This document shows positions 11,501 to 23,130 of a stretch of DNA of 64,000 bases, one piece after another (the first letter of the stretch is position 1; each line of letters opens with the position of its first letter). The stretch is from positions 122,768,719 through 122,832,718 of the forward strand of contig NC_080420.1 of the NCBI RefSeq assembly GCF_029873635.1, written 5' to 3'. The notes beneath the pieces are model-generated. The model saw only the letters and a list, made by a program, of their open reading frames with translations. It was not told the origin of the DNA and made no database searches. A program made the position numbers and the translations under genes. This stretch comes from Malania oleifera (lineage: Eukaryota; Streptophyta; Magnoliopsida; Santalales; Ximeniaceae).

Positions 11501-11856
11501 TAAACTTGAGTACTATTAAGTCGAGTAGAATTATAGAATAAATTAAATCTGTATAACTTGCAAGTAACTTAATTCACTTACATTCCTATAAAAGGTACAA
11601 TATTCTTGTAACTTATAAGTTTTTCTTATTTTTAAGAACGGATCAAATTATATGAAATATATATTTTTGGTAATAAAAATATGAAGAAATATGTTAATAT
11701 ATATTCAAAAATTAAACATATGAGACAATTTTTTGTAGGCCCAAAAAAACAAAAGTTGGACTAATCTATCTTATATAGTCTGCCGAGTGACATACACATT
11801 TGATGAGCAGGCTAGACAAATTTTACTTTAAACCCAATACAACTTAAGTGGAAGGA

Positions 11857-13239
11857 CTAGGCGGCGGAGGGGGCGGCGACGTGGCGGCGGAGAGAGAGCG
11901 CCGCCCTGACTTCCTCCCGAAGTTTTGCAGAATCAACACCACCCCCTGCTTCCGCCGAGGACAGCGTGTTCTTGTAATTCAAAGACTCATCGTTGTAAAT
12001 GTCCCACCACTTCTTCACCAGCATCTTTATGTCTTCCCTATCCATGTTCACCTCCTTTCCCGTGTATCTCCACGGCTTCGACCCCTGTTTTATTTCCCAG
12101 AACAAAAACAGAGCACACAAATCAAAACCCATTCCCAGCTTTCAATTTCAGAAATTGCAGACCAAGTGTTTCATGAAATGAAATAACATATGGGAATTAA
12201 TTAATTGAAGCACTCACAGCAGCACAGTAATGGGCGACTTTGATTTTGTCAAGCTCGATCTTCTCCGGGTGGCGCCAGAGCATTGCCAGAACAAGGTTGT
12301 AGCACGGCGGCAGGGGCTTGTACACATCCTTGAAGAACATATTCAAGTAATCCTGCCCACCCAAGAACAAAAGATCAACAATTGTTGGAAATTAAAGAAG
12401 AAATTCGTGAATTTATTTTTCCTTTTTTTTTTTGGGGGGGTTATGGAGATTGAATCAATTTATACCTGTTCGGCGAAGGAGGTAGTGGGGGTGATCTTGA
12501 GAGTTGAGAGGAGATCGTGGTAGGTGGAGAGATTAGGCTCGAAGACGAAGAAGCCGGCGTTGAAGTAGAGCGACGGAGGCGGGCCCATGTGTTTGGGCCA
12601 CGGCACTCGCTCCGGCAGCTGCTGGCAGTACCCCACCTTGTACTGCGGCGAGAAGCTCCATGTCTTCTCGCAGAAGCAGTCCATGACGGCATAGAAGTGG
12701 CCGTCCGGCAGGTCAAACAGGTGGTCTATGTTCTCAAACACCTGTATGTCTCCGTCCAAGTATATCATCTTGCTGTACTCCACAAACTGCAATAACAAAA
12801 TTCAATTCAACATTCAGTAATCAAACTAAATCACAACTCATGTAAAAAAAAAAGAATTATGGATGTTTTAGAACGGGAAACGATTTGGTACCTCCCAGAT
12901 GCGGAGCTTGGAGTAGTTGATGACATAGTAGGCCATGGCGAACCGGGTCTCGCTCTCAGGCGGGTACACCGGTTCGATCTCCCGGACCAGGCACCCCTGC
13001 TCCACCAGAATGCGGCGGTGCTCCTCCGGGACGTCCGGCAGCACTGCCACCAGCAGCGGGTACGCCGTCCCCACCTTCCGAAGCCCCTTCGCCAGCCCCA
13101 CCACGCCCTTGATGTAGTCGCCGTTGCCGGCCAAAAACGTCACATACGCCCTGCTCGGCAAGCTCGCCGCCTTCGCCAGCTCCGCCCCGGACGCCGTCCT
13201 CCCGGCGGCGGCAACAGCGGTCATTAGATCGAGTGCCAT
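11857..13239 (-). CDS. GolS: Galactinol synthase, copy 2 (four exons, 343 aa)
   Basis: This GT8 enzyme has the same reaction as copy 1. Coding exons in transcript order are 13239-12892, 12786-12466, 12352-12218 and 12084-11857 (116+107+45+75 codons), all phase 0. I start at MALDLM (ATG 13239), not at an upstream in-frame ATG, because this matches copies 1 and 3 and a GA-rich leader precedes it. Motifs are AGNGDYIKGV, DGD at 127-129, FNAGFF, HYCAAGSKPW and a terminal APSAA. It differs from copy 3 by about eight residues and one 3-residue indel near the N-terminus, while introns and 3' flank are also alike. This implies a recent duplication. No disruption is seen. Its promoter is rearranged: the proximal block kept by copies 1 and 3 is missing and a G-box sits close to the TATA box. 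Confidence 0.96.
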
Positions 13240-13378
13240 TGTTTCGATCTGGGTTTGAATTTTTAGCGGAAGAATGATCAAGAACAAGATAACAAAGAAA
13301 AAGCTAGAAGAAGAGGAAGAAAGTAGCTGGAGTTCTTCAGTGAGAGTTTTGGTGTCCAGTGTTGTTGGGAAATGGGCT

Positions 13379-13388
13379 CCTATTTATG
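13379..13388 (-). promoter_or_regulatory. TATA box of GolS2
   Basis: The minus strand reads CCATAAATAG, about 140 bp upstream of the ATG, in the same flanking context as copies 1 and 3. The box is slightly weaker (CATAAATA rather than TATAAATA). Confidence 0.65.
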
Positions 13389-13427
13389 GGCGTTGAGGGG
13401 GGCAATTTTTAAAAAGGAAAAATGGAA

Positions 13428-13960
13428 TAAGAGCATGCGGGACCCACCAAAGAGTGCTGCTGGACATGTGCCATGTGTCGGCAGACTCGGCGCTCATGCA
13501 GGGGAGGGCGTTCCGCCACGTGGCAAGAGGTAGTTTCTCGAGGCTAACTAGGAAAGGGTTCGATGACGATGTGGGCCCACTCAGCGCGGCTGCAGTAATG
13601 TTAGTTGGCCTACAGATAAGGAGATAATTTAGGATAATGTTTTGACTATTATAGTAAAAAGCAAAACAAACCAATGTTTATTTTAGTGTCCGCGGCAATT
13701 TTGACCATTGATTTGGCTTGCCTCGGAAGGAAACTAAGAATATTCCTTCATTCAATTTTCTTACATCGGAATATTCTCTTATACGGATTAGAAAAATATA
13801 TATTTCCAGAAATGAATTATCTATTGTATTGTGTAGTTCGTACAAAGCGTGAGTTTCGATATGATAAATATTATTTCTTGATCGGTTTACAGACACCTGA
13901 CTGTTTGGCAGCTTTAAATAATTATAAAATTGATTTCTTTAAATCTAACATAAAATAGGG
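13428..13960 (-). promoter_or_regulatory. Distal upstream block of GolS2, now promoter-proximal
   Basis: It aligns with 54295-54790 upstream of copy 3, starting at AATAAGAGCATGCGGGACCC and running through TGCTGGACATGTGCC, CTCATGCAGGG, GGATAATGTTTTGA and CCTCGGAAGGAAACTAAG. In copies 1 and 3 the same DNA begins about 1.9 kb from the gene. Here it starts about 40 bp from the TATA box. Confidence 0.8.
13516..13524. promoter_or_regulatory. G-box/ABRE upstream of GolS2
   Basis: CCACGTGGC is a strong CACGTG G-box about 130 bp upstream of the TATA box. The aligned position in copy 3 reads CCACATGGC, so the core is lost or was never present there. Confidence 0.6.
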
Positions 13961-14205
13961 AAAATTTAAGGAGTTTTTTCTATTTTATTATTATTTTATA
14001 ATAAAATATTAATTAATACTTTATTTCTGAAAAAAATTTCTAATTTAATGCTTTCCTAAACTCGCACTTGAGGGCGAGATTTAAACAAATCTTGTAAGTT
14101 TATCCTGTGAAATTTGGGAATTTTTTTTTGAAAAAATATATTTGCTTACGGAAGGAGAGAAAAAGAGCTTAAGAAGTTAGCTTTAAGAACCATGATACAC
14201 CACCA

Positions 14206-14236
14206 CCGCCTCTCGCCGCCGCCGCCGCCGCCGCCG
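14206..14236. repeat. (CCG)n tract
   Basis: A GC-rich trinucleotide run inside the Pack-MULE, upstream of the captured FPS promoter-like DNA. Confidence 0.85.
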
Positions 14237-14446
14237 TCCCCGATACACAACCACCACCGAAAAAAAAGAAAAGAACTAATTTTTATGCTCTGACGATGCA
14301 TTTTTTCTCTACAACTGTAGTGGTTTGAAATGCTGGATGGGTTACTGGGTCCTTACTGGAAGCCTGTGGGTTTGGCTTTCAACTGTACCACCTTCCCCGC
14401 ATGGTACCTCACCGGCAAAACGGGAAAAAACTCTAATTCACCCACA

Positions 14447-14447
14447 T

Positions 14448-14479
<32 letters not shown>
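14447..14479. repeat. (CT)n microsatellite in captured FPS leader
   Basis: A CT run about 85-115 bp upstream of the FPS ATG, a common feature of plant 5' UTRs. It is probably captured with the gene. Confidence 0.85.
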
Positions 14480-14481
<2 letters not shown>

Positions 14482-14561
14482 TGCTCTGTCTCTTTCTCAC
14501 GTTTCTTTCTCCCTCTCCGTCCCTGGTTCTGTGATTGTGACGCAGCGAGACAGTTTGTTTC

Positions 14562-15203
14562 ATGGCTAGCTCCAACGGGCCAACGGCGTATCTGAAGGGA
14601 ACCTTTCTCAAGGTATACTCTGATCTCAAGGCCGAGCTGCTTAATGATCCTGCTTTCGAGTTCACCGAGGGGTCTCGCCAATGGGTGGAACGGGTACCTT
14701 TGTTAATTTTTATATATTATTTTCATTGTTAGTGTATCTTCTTTTGAGATTTAATTGTTTACTGAGTTGATGTTCTCTTCCGTGTTTTAACCATCTCCAT
14801 TGCGCATCTGTTTAGAAAAAAAAATATCCTCAGCTGGTGTATTTCTGGTTTGGGCCTTCAATTCCGATGCAGTGGATTGGATTTCTTACAAAATAAATAT
14901 GCCTTAATTATTTGAGTAAATATTTATCATAGAAGTTGCTGGATTATAACGTCCCTGGAGGTGAGAACTGAGCATTTATTCCGATTTTGTATCAATTTAA
15001 TGGTAAGCTGAGCTTTAATAAAACTTTATTTACCAACTTGTGCTAATGGTAATGGAAAAAGAAATTGGGTTAAACAAGAAATCACTATTATGTGAAGAAT
15101 CAAATCTCACCAAAATGGGTTTGAATTTGTTGCAGGAAAGCTGAGTCGGGGTCTCTCTGTTATTGACAGCTACAAGTGTCTCAAAGAAGGAAAGGAGCTA
15201 ACC
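14562..15203 (+). pseudogene. FPS: Farnesyl diphosphate synthase 5' fragment captured by the transposon
   Basis: Three exons are readable: 14562-14693 ([20 protein letters not shown]..., ending QWVER), 14936-14960 (LLDYNVPG, phase 1 end) and 15136 to about 15203 (GKLSRGLSVIDSYKCLKEG...ELT). Introns are GT-AG. The residues [29 protein letters not shown] and RGLSVIDSYK match the N-terminal region of plant FPS, the cytosolic enzyme that condenses IPP with DMAPP and GPP to make FPP. Homology stops abruptly at 15203, before the first aspartate-rich motif, and TIR sequence follows, so no catalytic part is encoded. The first residue of exon 2 is Leu where FPS usually has Met. The exons remain open, implying a fairly recent capture or insertion. 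Confidence 0.87.
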
Positions 15204-15397
15204 TGCTGCTACTTCTTCTTCCCTCCTTCTGCATGCAACCCAAATCTCGCAAGATCAACTTGCGGGATTGGTTTAAAACTTGCAGCCCAACTCGCGAGAT
15301 TACGTCAGCATTAAATTGAAAATATTTTCTGAAATAGAGTATTAATTTATATTTTATTATAAAATAATAATAAAATAAAAAAAACTCAAAATTCAAG

Positions 15398-16405
15398 GTT
15401 CATATTTTCACTTTGTCCCATATGTAAAATAAAAATGACAAATAATTTAATAGGATCATAAACGAAGGCAGCTACTAGGAAGCTCAACTTGATAAGAGCT
15501 TGTTCGAATTTGTTTATTATCTAGATGAGCTATTTTCAAACATAATTTTCATAATCATTTAGTAAACAAGCGTTTCTAAACACAGTCAAACTCGATTCAT
15601 TTCAGTAACTCAATTATAGACTTGATTGGATTCGTTTATTAAGCTCATAATAGGCTATTAATAGCCTTGATAATAGATTTGTTAATAGGGTCAAAAAAAG
15701 GTTGGAGTGAGTTAAGTGACTATTAAAAGTTGACCTAGTTTAATCCTAAAGATAAGGGCCAAGGGCCAAGCCTAACAAGTTACATGTTGTACCAAACATA
15801 CAGAGCTTAAAAAAAACAAACAAACAAATTTTAAAAATGAGTCGAACCAAACTTTTTCTCTACTAAGCCAAGCCTAATAATGTTGAAACTCGATTCGACT
15901 CACTTGCAACCCGATTGTTTGATACCTCGATGAAACCTTAGCTCCTCGACCTATAAGCAACCTTTTCGACAATCTCATCTGGCAGTAATGGGCACTAGCT
16001 TTCCCTCCTCGGCAAGTTACTTTTCTTTTCTTTCCATTTTTCTTAATAACTCTTTTTCTGTTCATTGCTACTTTCAATTATTTTGGGAATTTGTTTTTTA
16101 TGTTCCCACCTTTTTGGGTCATGTGTAATATAATAAAATTGTTAATAGAGTTCAAGATTTGGTACAAAGTGGAACAAATGATTGTGCAAGGATGCTTGCA
16201 GCCATGGCATGAGGAAGCACACAGTTAAAGTGAGCCAACAAAGTGAAAAGCTATGAAACCCTAGTTAGGGGCAAACTTAAGGATGCAATGTACATTTATT
16301 AATTAAAAAAAAAAAACGTAGGGTATGGAAAAATATCCCAAATTATCTTTTTATCATGAGATACTCTATTTAGTTCGAGTTAATGTGAAAATCTCAAAAT
16401 TATTT
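15398..16405. repeat. Duplicated GolS flank segment A (copy upstream of GolS2)
   Basis: It aligns over about 1 kb with 54795-55885 upstream of GolS3 and in part with 26566-27280 and 8460-8660. Shared words are CATATGTAAAATA, AAGAGCTTGTTCGAA, AGATTTGTTAATAGGGT, GCCATGGCATGAGG and AAACCCTAGTTAGG. No gene is seen; long ORFs on either strand are not conserved between copies. It ends where the Copia element begins. Confidence 0.75.
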
Positions 16406-18211
16406 TATTAGCCTTGTTGGTTACAATATCATATTTAATGTATTTTAATAATATTAACCTATTTGTATTGTTTCTAGTGTTTTCCTATCTTTACAGATCT
16501 TGTTTAGTACATGTATTTGTTCATGGAGTACTGAATCAAAGGCAAAGATTGGACCAAGTAGTCGTCAAGCAGGAACAATGATACGGACACGTACTCGAAA
16601 GGATCCAAGCATAACCGAAAGCTTAAATTGTAGAATTATTTGTAATAAGGGTTGTGTGTGTTAGGAACTTTTTTTAACTCTTGGGTTTTGTTTCTGCATG
16701 ATTTCTAAGTAAGAGTTGAGCAATGCACATGCATACTAGGACACATGAGTTTATAGTATTGCATTAAAGTCATAAACACAAACTCACCTTTCATGGTTTT
16801 CAAAGTTAAACTTAAAGAATTTGTTAAATGAATCCTAAACTCAAACATGGTTTTCAAAGGGACAAGGTTTTAACATCTTGGTTTTACAAACATTTTCAAA
16901 CTTGGTTTCAAATGTGTCAAAACGAGTCTTATGTCCTAAAGCTTCAAACAAGTAAAGTATATTTTCATAAAAAGGGCATAATGACATATAAAATATCAAA
17001 AGAGCTTTCAAATGTGTTTTTATTAACAAGATTTATTATATTCAAAGGGAAACTCACTTAGACAAGTTTTGAACTTCATTAGACTTAATATCTTTCTTAT
17101 ATTTTGTCCAAGAAATGTTTTAAGTGTTAAAAGGTTTTTTTGAATAAGGAAAAACAATGTGTGAGTTTCAGCCTCAAAATACTCGTTGAAGAATACAAGG
17201 GATTCGTCGACTAGTGTGTGAAGGGGACTCATCGACATACACAAGGTACTCGTCGACGAAGAGATCTCGAGACCACCTAAAATCTCAGAGGTGACTCGTC
17301 AACGAATACAGGGATTCATCGACGAAGGTATATAGATGGCTCGTTGATGTATACAGGGGACTCGTTGACGAAGAGATACCAAGACCCACCTGAGACTTGT
17401 AGAGAAGAATTGTCGACGGGAACATGTCACTCGTCTACTAATGTATATGTGGGACTCGTCAACTAGTCTGTAGACTCGTTGACGAGCGGCCTCGAGCCTA
17501 GCGTTCTAACGGGCAGCAAACGACTAGTTTTGGTTGGGGATTGCTCCCAACTACTATTAGGGGCTTTGGGCTATAAATACAAGTTCCTAAACTTGTTTAG
17601 GAAGGTTTTTGATTATTGTTGATCATATTTATGAGAAATATCTTTAAATCCAAAAACCTAGCACATTGCACCTTGCATATAGTTCATATGCACAAAGTGC
17701 TCAAACACTCTTGTCCTCTAAATCTTGTTTGAATCATTTCTTGAGAGAGTTGTGTGAGGTTTGAGTTGTAAATCATATTTGCTCACTGTAAGGAGCATTC
17801 TTTGTTATCTTCCATCCTCTTGTGAAAGGTTCTTTGTGAACCGAATCGATAAAGGCTCTTTGTGAGCGGTAGGGATTTGTTCTCGAGTTTGTAAGGCTTG
17901 CTTTGCCGAGGGAATGAGCAATTATAATGGATTGTGTAATGTTTGGCATGGTGCTAAGGTGTGGACATAGGCTGAGTGCCGAACCACGTTAAAAACTCGG
18001 TGTTAAGCTTCTTTCTCCCTAATCTTTATTGTTTATCTTGTGCATGATTTAAATTCTATATATTGTGATATAGTTGCTTATATCTTACCAAGTATTTGTT
18101 TCGTAGAGAGAATTTTTTAATATGCGAAAAGAGTCATTCACCCCCCTCTGACTCTATTGTATATCCACTATCGGGCATATCGTATATACTCCCAGGCTAT
18201 GACAACTAACA
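16406..18211 (+). repeat. 5' LTR of the gag-only Copia element
   Basis: About 1.8 kb, ending CAACTAACA just before the primer-binding site. TATA box CTATAAATAC is at 17571-17580. Upstream of it is a three-block palindrome array (17182-17487). Confidence 0.75.
17182..17487. repeat. GTCGAC palindrome array, Copia 5' LTR
   Basis: There are twelve degenerate copies of TTCGTCGACGAA. Starts are 17182, 17203, 17228, 17249; 17295, 17315, 17340, 17361; 17409, 17430, 17455, 17475. Spacing within blocks is 20-21, 25, 20-21 bp; gaps between blocks are 46 and 48 bp. The array ends about 85 bp upstream of the LTR TATA box. Confidence 0.85.
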
Positions 18212-19207
18212 AGTGGTATCAGAGCCAGATGCTTGCTTTTAACGGAGTAAAATTCAGTGTGTAAATATCATGGAGTATGTGTATGAAGCACCCATCACCC
18301 AAGGTCAATCCGTAGATCGTCCACCACAGTTCAACGGGGGCAACTACCTGGCGTGGAAAAACCATATGACGATTTTCATACAATCTTATGATTTCAAAAT
18401 GTGGAGAGTGATCACCAATGGAAACTACGAATTCATAAATGAAGAAAGTGAACCGAAACAAATGGAGGATTTGACTGATGCCGAATCATGGTTAGTACAA
18501 CTCAATTTCAAAACAAATTTTCATTTATTGTGCTATTTGCGATGAGGAATACAACCACATTTGCGTATGCGACACCGCAAAGGACATTTAGGACAAACTC
18601 CAAGTAACATATGAAGGTATGTCACAAGTCAAAAAGTCTAAAATTTATATGTTGGTTAAAAAATATGAAATGTTCAAAATGGAAGAGGGTGAATTAATTG
18701 ATTCCATGTTTACACGATTCACACACATAACAAATGGCTTGAAAGCACTCGGTAGAACATTTTCTATGGAGGATAATGTTCAAAAAGTTTTCCGATCTTT
18801 ACCCGAGTCATGGCATGCAAAATCCACCGCCATTAAGGGAGGCAAAGGATCTAACCAAAGTCACACTTGATGAGCTTATTGGATCACTTATGACTTATGA
18901 ACTTAAGAAAAATACGACTTTGGATCCTAAAAATTATAGGAAGGATAAATGCCTTGCTTTTAAATCATCTAGCCCAAATTCCAAAGAAATTCTAGAAGAT
19001 GATGTGTGACGCTCCGATTTTCATACAATTTTTTTATAAACAATAATAAATATTCAATCGTCATCAATAATATTCGTCAATCGGCCACATCAACAACCCT
19101 GTTACCACCCGACCCGCATTGGGTACTTGGTAAAAAAGTCATTTCATTTAAACAACCTAACAGCGGAAGATAGTATATACTTAACAACCAGAATATAATA
19201 CCCATAG

Positions 19208-19281
<74 letters not shown>

Positions 19282-19954
19282 CACACACTCACATTACCAT
19301 CTCATACTTAAAAACAACTCAATTTTAGGGGAATTACACCTCCCCTAGTCAAAAAACTCACCCTGTATGTCAGGGTCTCAGCTCCCTATGGTCTCGGAAC
19401 TCTATCACCTGACCTATCTCTGTTCCCTAAAAAATTTAGATAATTTGGGTGAAAAACATCTCAATAAGAAAGAATAAATTATTTACAATGTGTGACAATA
19501 TGAGTTCAGTTATAGCACACTTTACTTCAAGTCATTATTTCATCTGATAAAAATACACTGATAAACATATTCTCGTAATCATATAGATATACAACACAAA
19601 CTTTTATAAGTTTTAAAATCATTTCTCCAATTCAATTATTTCCAACACATATTTACCCGCGAAGTTCTTAAGAATAGGGAAGATTACCCGCTCATACAGG
19701 TAGCTTCCCTCTGCCCTAACACGTTATGCAGTCAGGTATGGTCACATTTGATACCTATCAGGGCACTCACCTTACTCAGTAAGCCCTTACGCGGAGAGTT
19801 TCACTTCGCCTCAATTATTTATATTATTAACTCACATGGATCCATTTCTCAAATTTATCATTCTCTATTTCTCAATTTCCTTTATTTCTTTCATTTCTCA
19901 TTTTAGCCCATTTTATCCTTCTTTCACTTTTCGTTTTGATTTTTTTGGCCCGAT

Positions 19955-21298
19955 TGAATGTCTAGAGGGGGGGGTGAATAGACTTTCTTCACGGATGTGC
20001 TAACTTTCTACTACCACAAAAATCTTACCAAGAGCAAGTGTATAAAGTTGTAGTGTAAAGATGCAGGAAACCACAATAATAATAAATGAGATATGAAAGA
20101 AGAGAAGTTGAACACAAAGATATTTACGTGGTTCGGCACCCCGCCTACATCCACGCCTTGAGACCAACTCAAGGATTCCCAAAATCCACTATAATCCTCC
20201 TTCGGGCAGAGAAGTCAATACACAGCTGCTCACAAAGAGCTTTCAACAAGGTGCTCACTTAGAGACACCCAACAATAGCTCACAAAGAGCCTTTCTTTAC
20301 AAGAAGTAGATGAGAAATAAATGTAAACTTGAATACTCCCTTTGAGTTGATTACAACAATAAAATCCTTACTTAATGTCCTCTTGTCAATAGAGTAGAAG
20401 CAAGACTAAGAGTGGCAAGAAGAGGGCAAGTGAGTGTATGAGCAAACCCTAGAAATAAGAACACCAATGAATGATCTTCTTACAATATGAATTTTCTTGG
20501 TGGGGAATAAATGTTTATTCACTCCTATTTAAACATCAAATGGACGAGGGCAAGGCTGGAAAACCGTTGGGCATTTATGAATATGAGACAAGGGTCAAAC
20601 TAGCGTTCTGCAGCATTTAATGTTCGCTGCTGCCCGACGTTCGTTGACGAAGTTCTGGCTTTATCGACGAGCTCTTCAGTCAATTCGTCGACGAAGCCCT
20701 GTGTTCGTTGATGAGTTGCTGGTTCTGAATTCAGGTACCTCTCGGTATATTTTCGTCGATGAGAACCCTGTGTTCGTCGACAAGTTCTTCATGCCATTCG
20801 TCGACGATGCCTTGTGTTCGTCAACGAGTTATGGCTCTAAATTCAGATGCCCCTCGGTATATTTCGTCGATGAGAACCCTATGTTGGTCGACGAAGCCCT
20901 GTGTTCGTCGATGAGATCCTTCTACTTAAAATTTGATCCTTTAAGTTCTAAGAAGGTCCTCGTCTGTTTGGGAGTTTCTTTATACACTTTTAAATGACTT
21001 TACTAGTATTTTATGGTGTGTGTGTGATACGCCCCTTTCTTGCTCTTAGTATTGAGTTTTACTCTATGTACAAGATATTTACAAGATGGTATCTCTTTCA
21101 TTCTCACACTGATTCTTCAGATGACTTTGTACATTTGTGTATCATCCATGAATGCGTTGAGAGACTTGTGCTTTTGGTTATGGCACGGGTTGCTTTGACT
21201 GTTTGTTGGTTCAGGTGCCATTCTGTATAGCTGATCATGACTTAGAGACAAACATTAGTAGCCTTAAGAGCGGCTAATGGGTTGTTATCATCAAAACA
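19955..21298 (-). mobile_element. Copia-type solo LTR nested in the 19005-23288 LTR
   Basis: On the minus strand it begins TGTTTTGATGATAACAACCC, related to the sequence at 25311-25340, and ends near GGGGTGAATAG...CATTCA, the GGGGGTGAATAG signature of plant Copia LTR termini. It carries a three-block palindrome array upstream of a TTTAAATAG box (about 20525-20533). The exact left end is uncertain (19955 or 19959) and I could not match a target duplication. Confidence 0.6.
20640..20915. repeat. GTCGAC palindrome array, nested Copia-type LTR
   Basis: Eleven copies start at 20640, 20661, 20684, 20704; 20752, 20773, 20797, 20817; 20863, 20884, 20904. Gaps between blocks are 48 and 46 bp, each containing a CCTCTCGGTATAT-like spacer motif. 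Read on the minus strand the array lies upstream of the TATA-like box. Confidence 0.85.
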
Positions 21299-23078
21299 TA
21301 GTAGGAATGAAAGACCCTTATCTACTTGGTCTAACACATTTCACTATCCGGCTTATGAGTATCCTTGGTATCTAGTACCAACATTGCGTCTGTAACTCAT
21401 GGCTACCTTGAGGATCTTTCTTTCCACGTCATGCTTCCCCCCATGGTCAAGGTTGTGTGGCTCGAAGGTTGGATCTAACCGCGGCTGGCTGACCCGTTTA
21501 GATCAAAATATCATATCACATGTCCCGTGTCTATAGTACGACTGGCCGGCCTATAGCCCTGATCCGGACTCAAGGGGCACAACAACTCTACTAAACAGCT
21601 CAGTCGTCTGTCACGCCATACGCTCCAAGAGTCCATGTGGTTGCACTACACCACTAGCAATGATACCATGCTCAATCTCACAGCCCATAATTAGGGTTTC
21701 CATAACCATCTGTCAGGGTTATCATTACCACATACCAACAATCATTATGCAGTATTGGAATTTCTTCTATTATATTTCAATGATCCCATTGCAACAATAG
21801 CACTTTGTAATGTTCACATTGTCCCAGTATTCAAAGTTAGTATACTCAACTCAATCAACACATTTTAATTCCATATTGCAGTATTCATATTTCCCATCTT
21901 CACATTTACGTATATACGTTTCAAAATTCATGTTCTCGTTTTCACGTTTTAATATTTTCATTTCCATATACACCATTAATCTCACATTAGTATATCTCAA
22001 TTCATCTCGTAATAGTATATATCGCGTTTCACGTATTTCAACATTTCTCAAACCCATATCAGTAATTTACATAGTCTCATTTTCATTGAAATCATTTCTA
22101 TTCACATATAAATACTATATTTCATTATTTTCCACAACATACCAATAATTCCCATTTCATTATTTTCTCAGAAATTACACATCATTATATTTCACATTTT
22201 TCAACATGCTTCATATGCCACACAATTTTCATGTAATATTCAATATATATTAATTTAACAAGGGAAAATACCGTAACTTTATTTTCCAAATATTCACTCA
22301 ATCAATAATATAAAAATACTGTTATAATTTATTCCCCTTACCTGATTTACTGAGAGTCTCGTTAATCAGATCCTATGCCCTTGGCACCCGAAACTCAAAT
22401 CCTACAATTTGCATTTTTCTCAGATTAATTAACTCATTTCTGCAAAAATAGTACCCATATAACCTTCCCTAGGCTCCATATACTTCAAATTAACATTTAA
22501 ACTAATATTGAACACCCTCACTTGGTTTTCTGAACAATGCCTGCGGGGTCCCAAAATTACACCCACGGTGCTCATCCGGGCCCCAAATTCTAAAAACCCT
22601 ACTTCAACATTAGAATGTCCAATATTCTAGCATTTCTAAATCAACACTAATTAAATAATAATTAGCCCCTTAATAACCTCTTTATCCCAATTTTGGGATT
22701 ATGCCTATAACGACCCCACGAAAAATCCACTCCTAGACTTGTAGAAAATTATCGCTAGATTCTCGTGGTGGTGTCCGATCATCAATTGGGCTTAAAATTC
22801 ACAAGAAATTGAGGTAAAAGTAAAAATTTAGCTTACCTCAGGAGATACGCTTACGCCGCTCCTACAACCAATCCACTCCGATAGAAATGACGGCAGTGAA
22901 AAATGGAGTCCAATGGTATTTCCTAATTTTCGATCGGGCGAGTATCCGTTGAGAAAATGAGGTGAGAGGAAGAGAGAATGAGGAGAGAGACGAGAGACGG
23001 GGGGGGGGGGGCTCTGCACAGCTTTCCTCCCTAATGTTAAATCCTGAAGCTTCAAAGAAACTTTAGGTGAATGATATG

Positions 23079-23130
<52 letters not shown>

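Larger units (their letters stand above)
13971..15387 (+). mobile_element. Pack-MULE-like DNA transposon carrying an FPS gene fragment
   Basis: Long terminal inverted repeats start GAGTTTTTT. The left outer arm, 13971-14052, matches the complement of the right outer arm (about 15306-15387) at roughly nine of ten positions, and weaker pairing continues inward. The target duplication is AAAATTTAAG (13961-13970) and AAAATTCAAG (15388-15397), about 9-10 bp as in Mutator-like elements. The intact target is at 54785-54794 in the paralogous flank of GolS3, followed by the same downstream sequence. Inside lie a probable host promoter and leader and the first three exons of a farnesyl diphosphate synthase gene. 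No transposase is present, so the element is non-autonomous. Confidence 0.88.

Noticed and set aside
14325-14569. ORFs across the CT-rich region before FPS exon 1
   Set aside because: They read through (CT)n microsatellite and leader sequence and are unrelated to the FPS frame.
21810-22148. 112-codon ORF
   Set aside because: Low-complexity T/C-rich LTR sequence rich in TTTCA words, with no protein motif.
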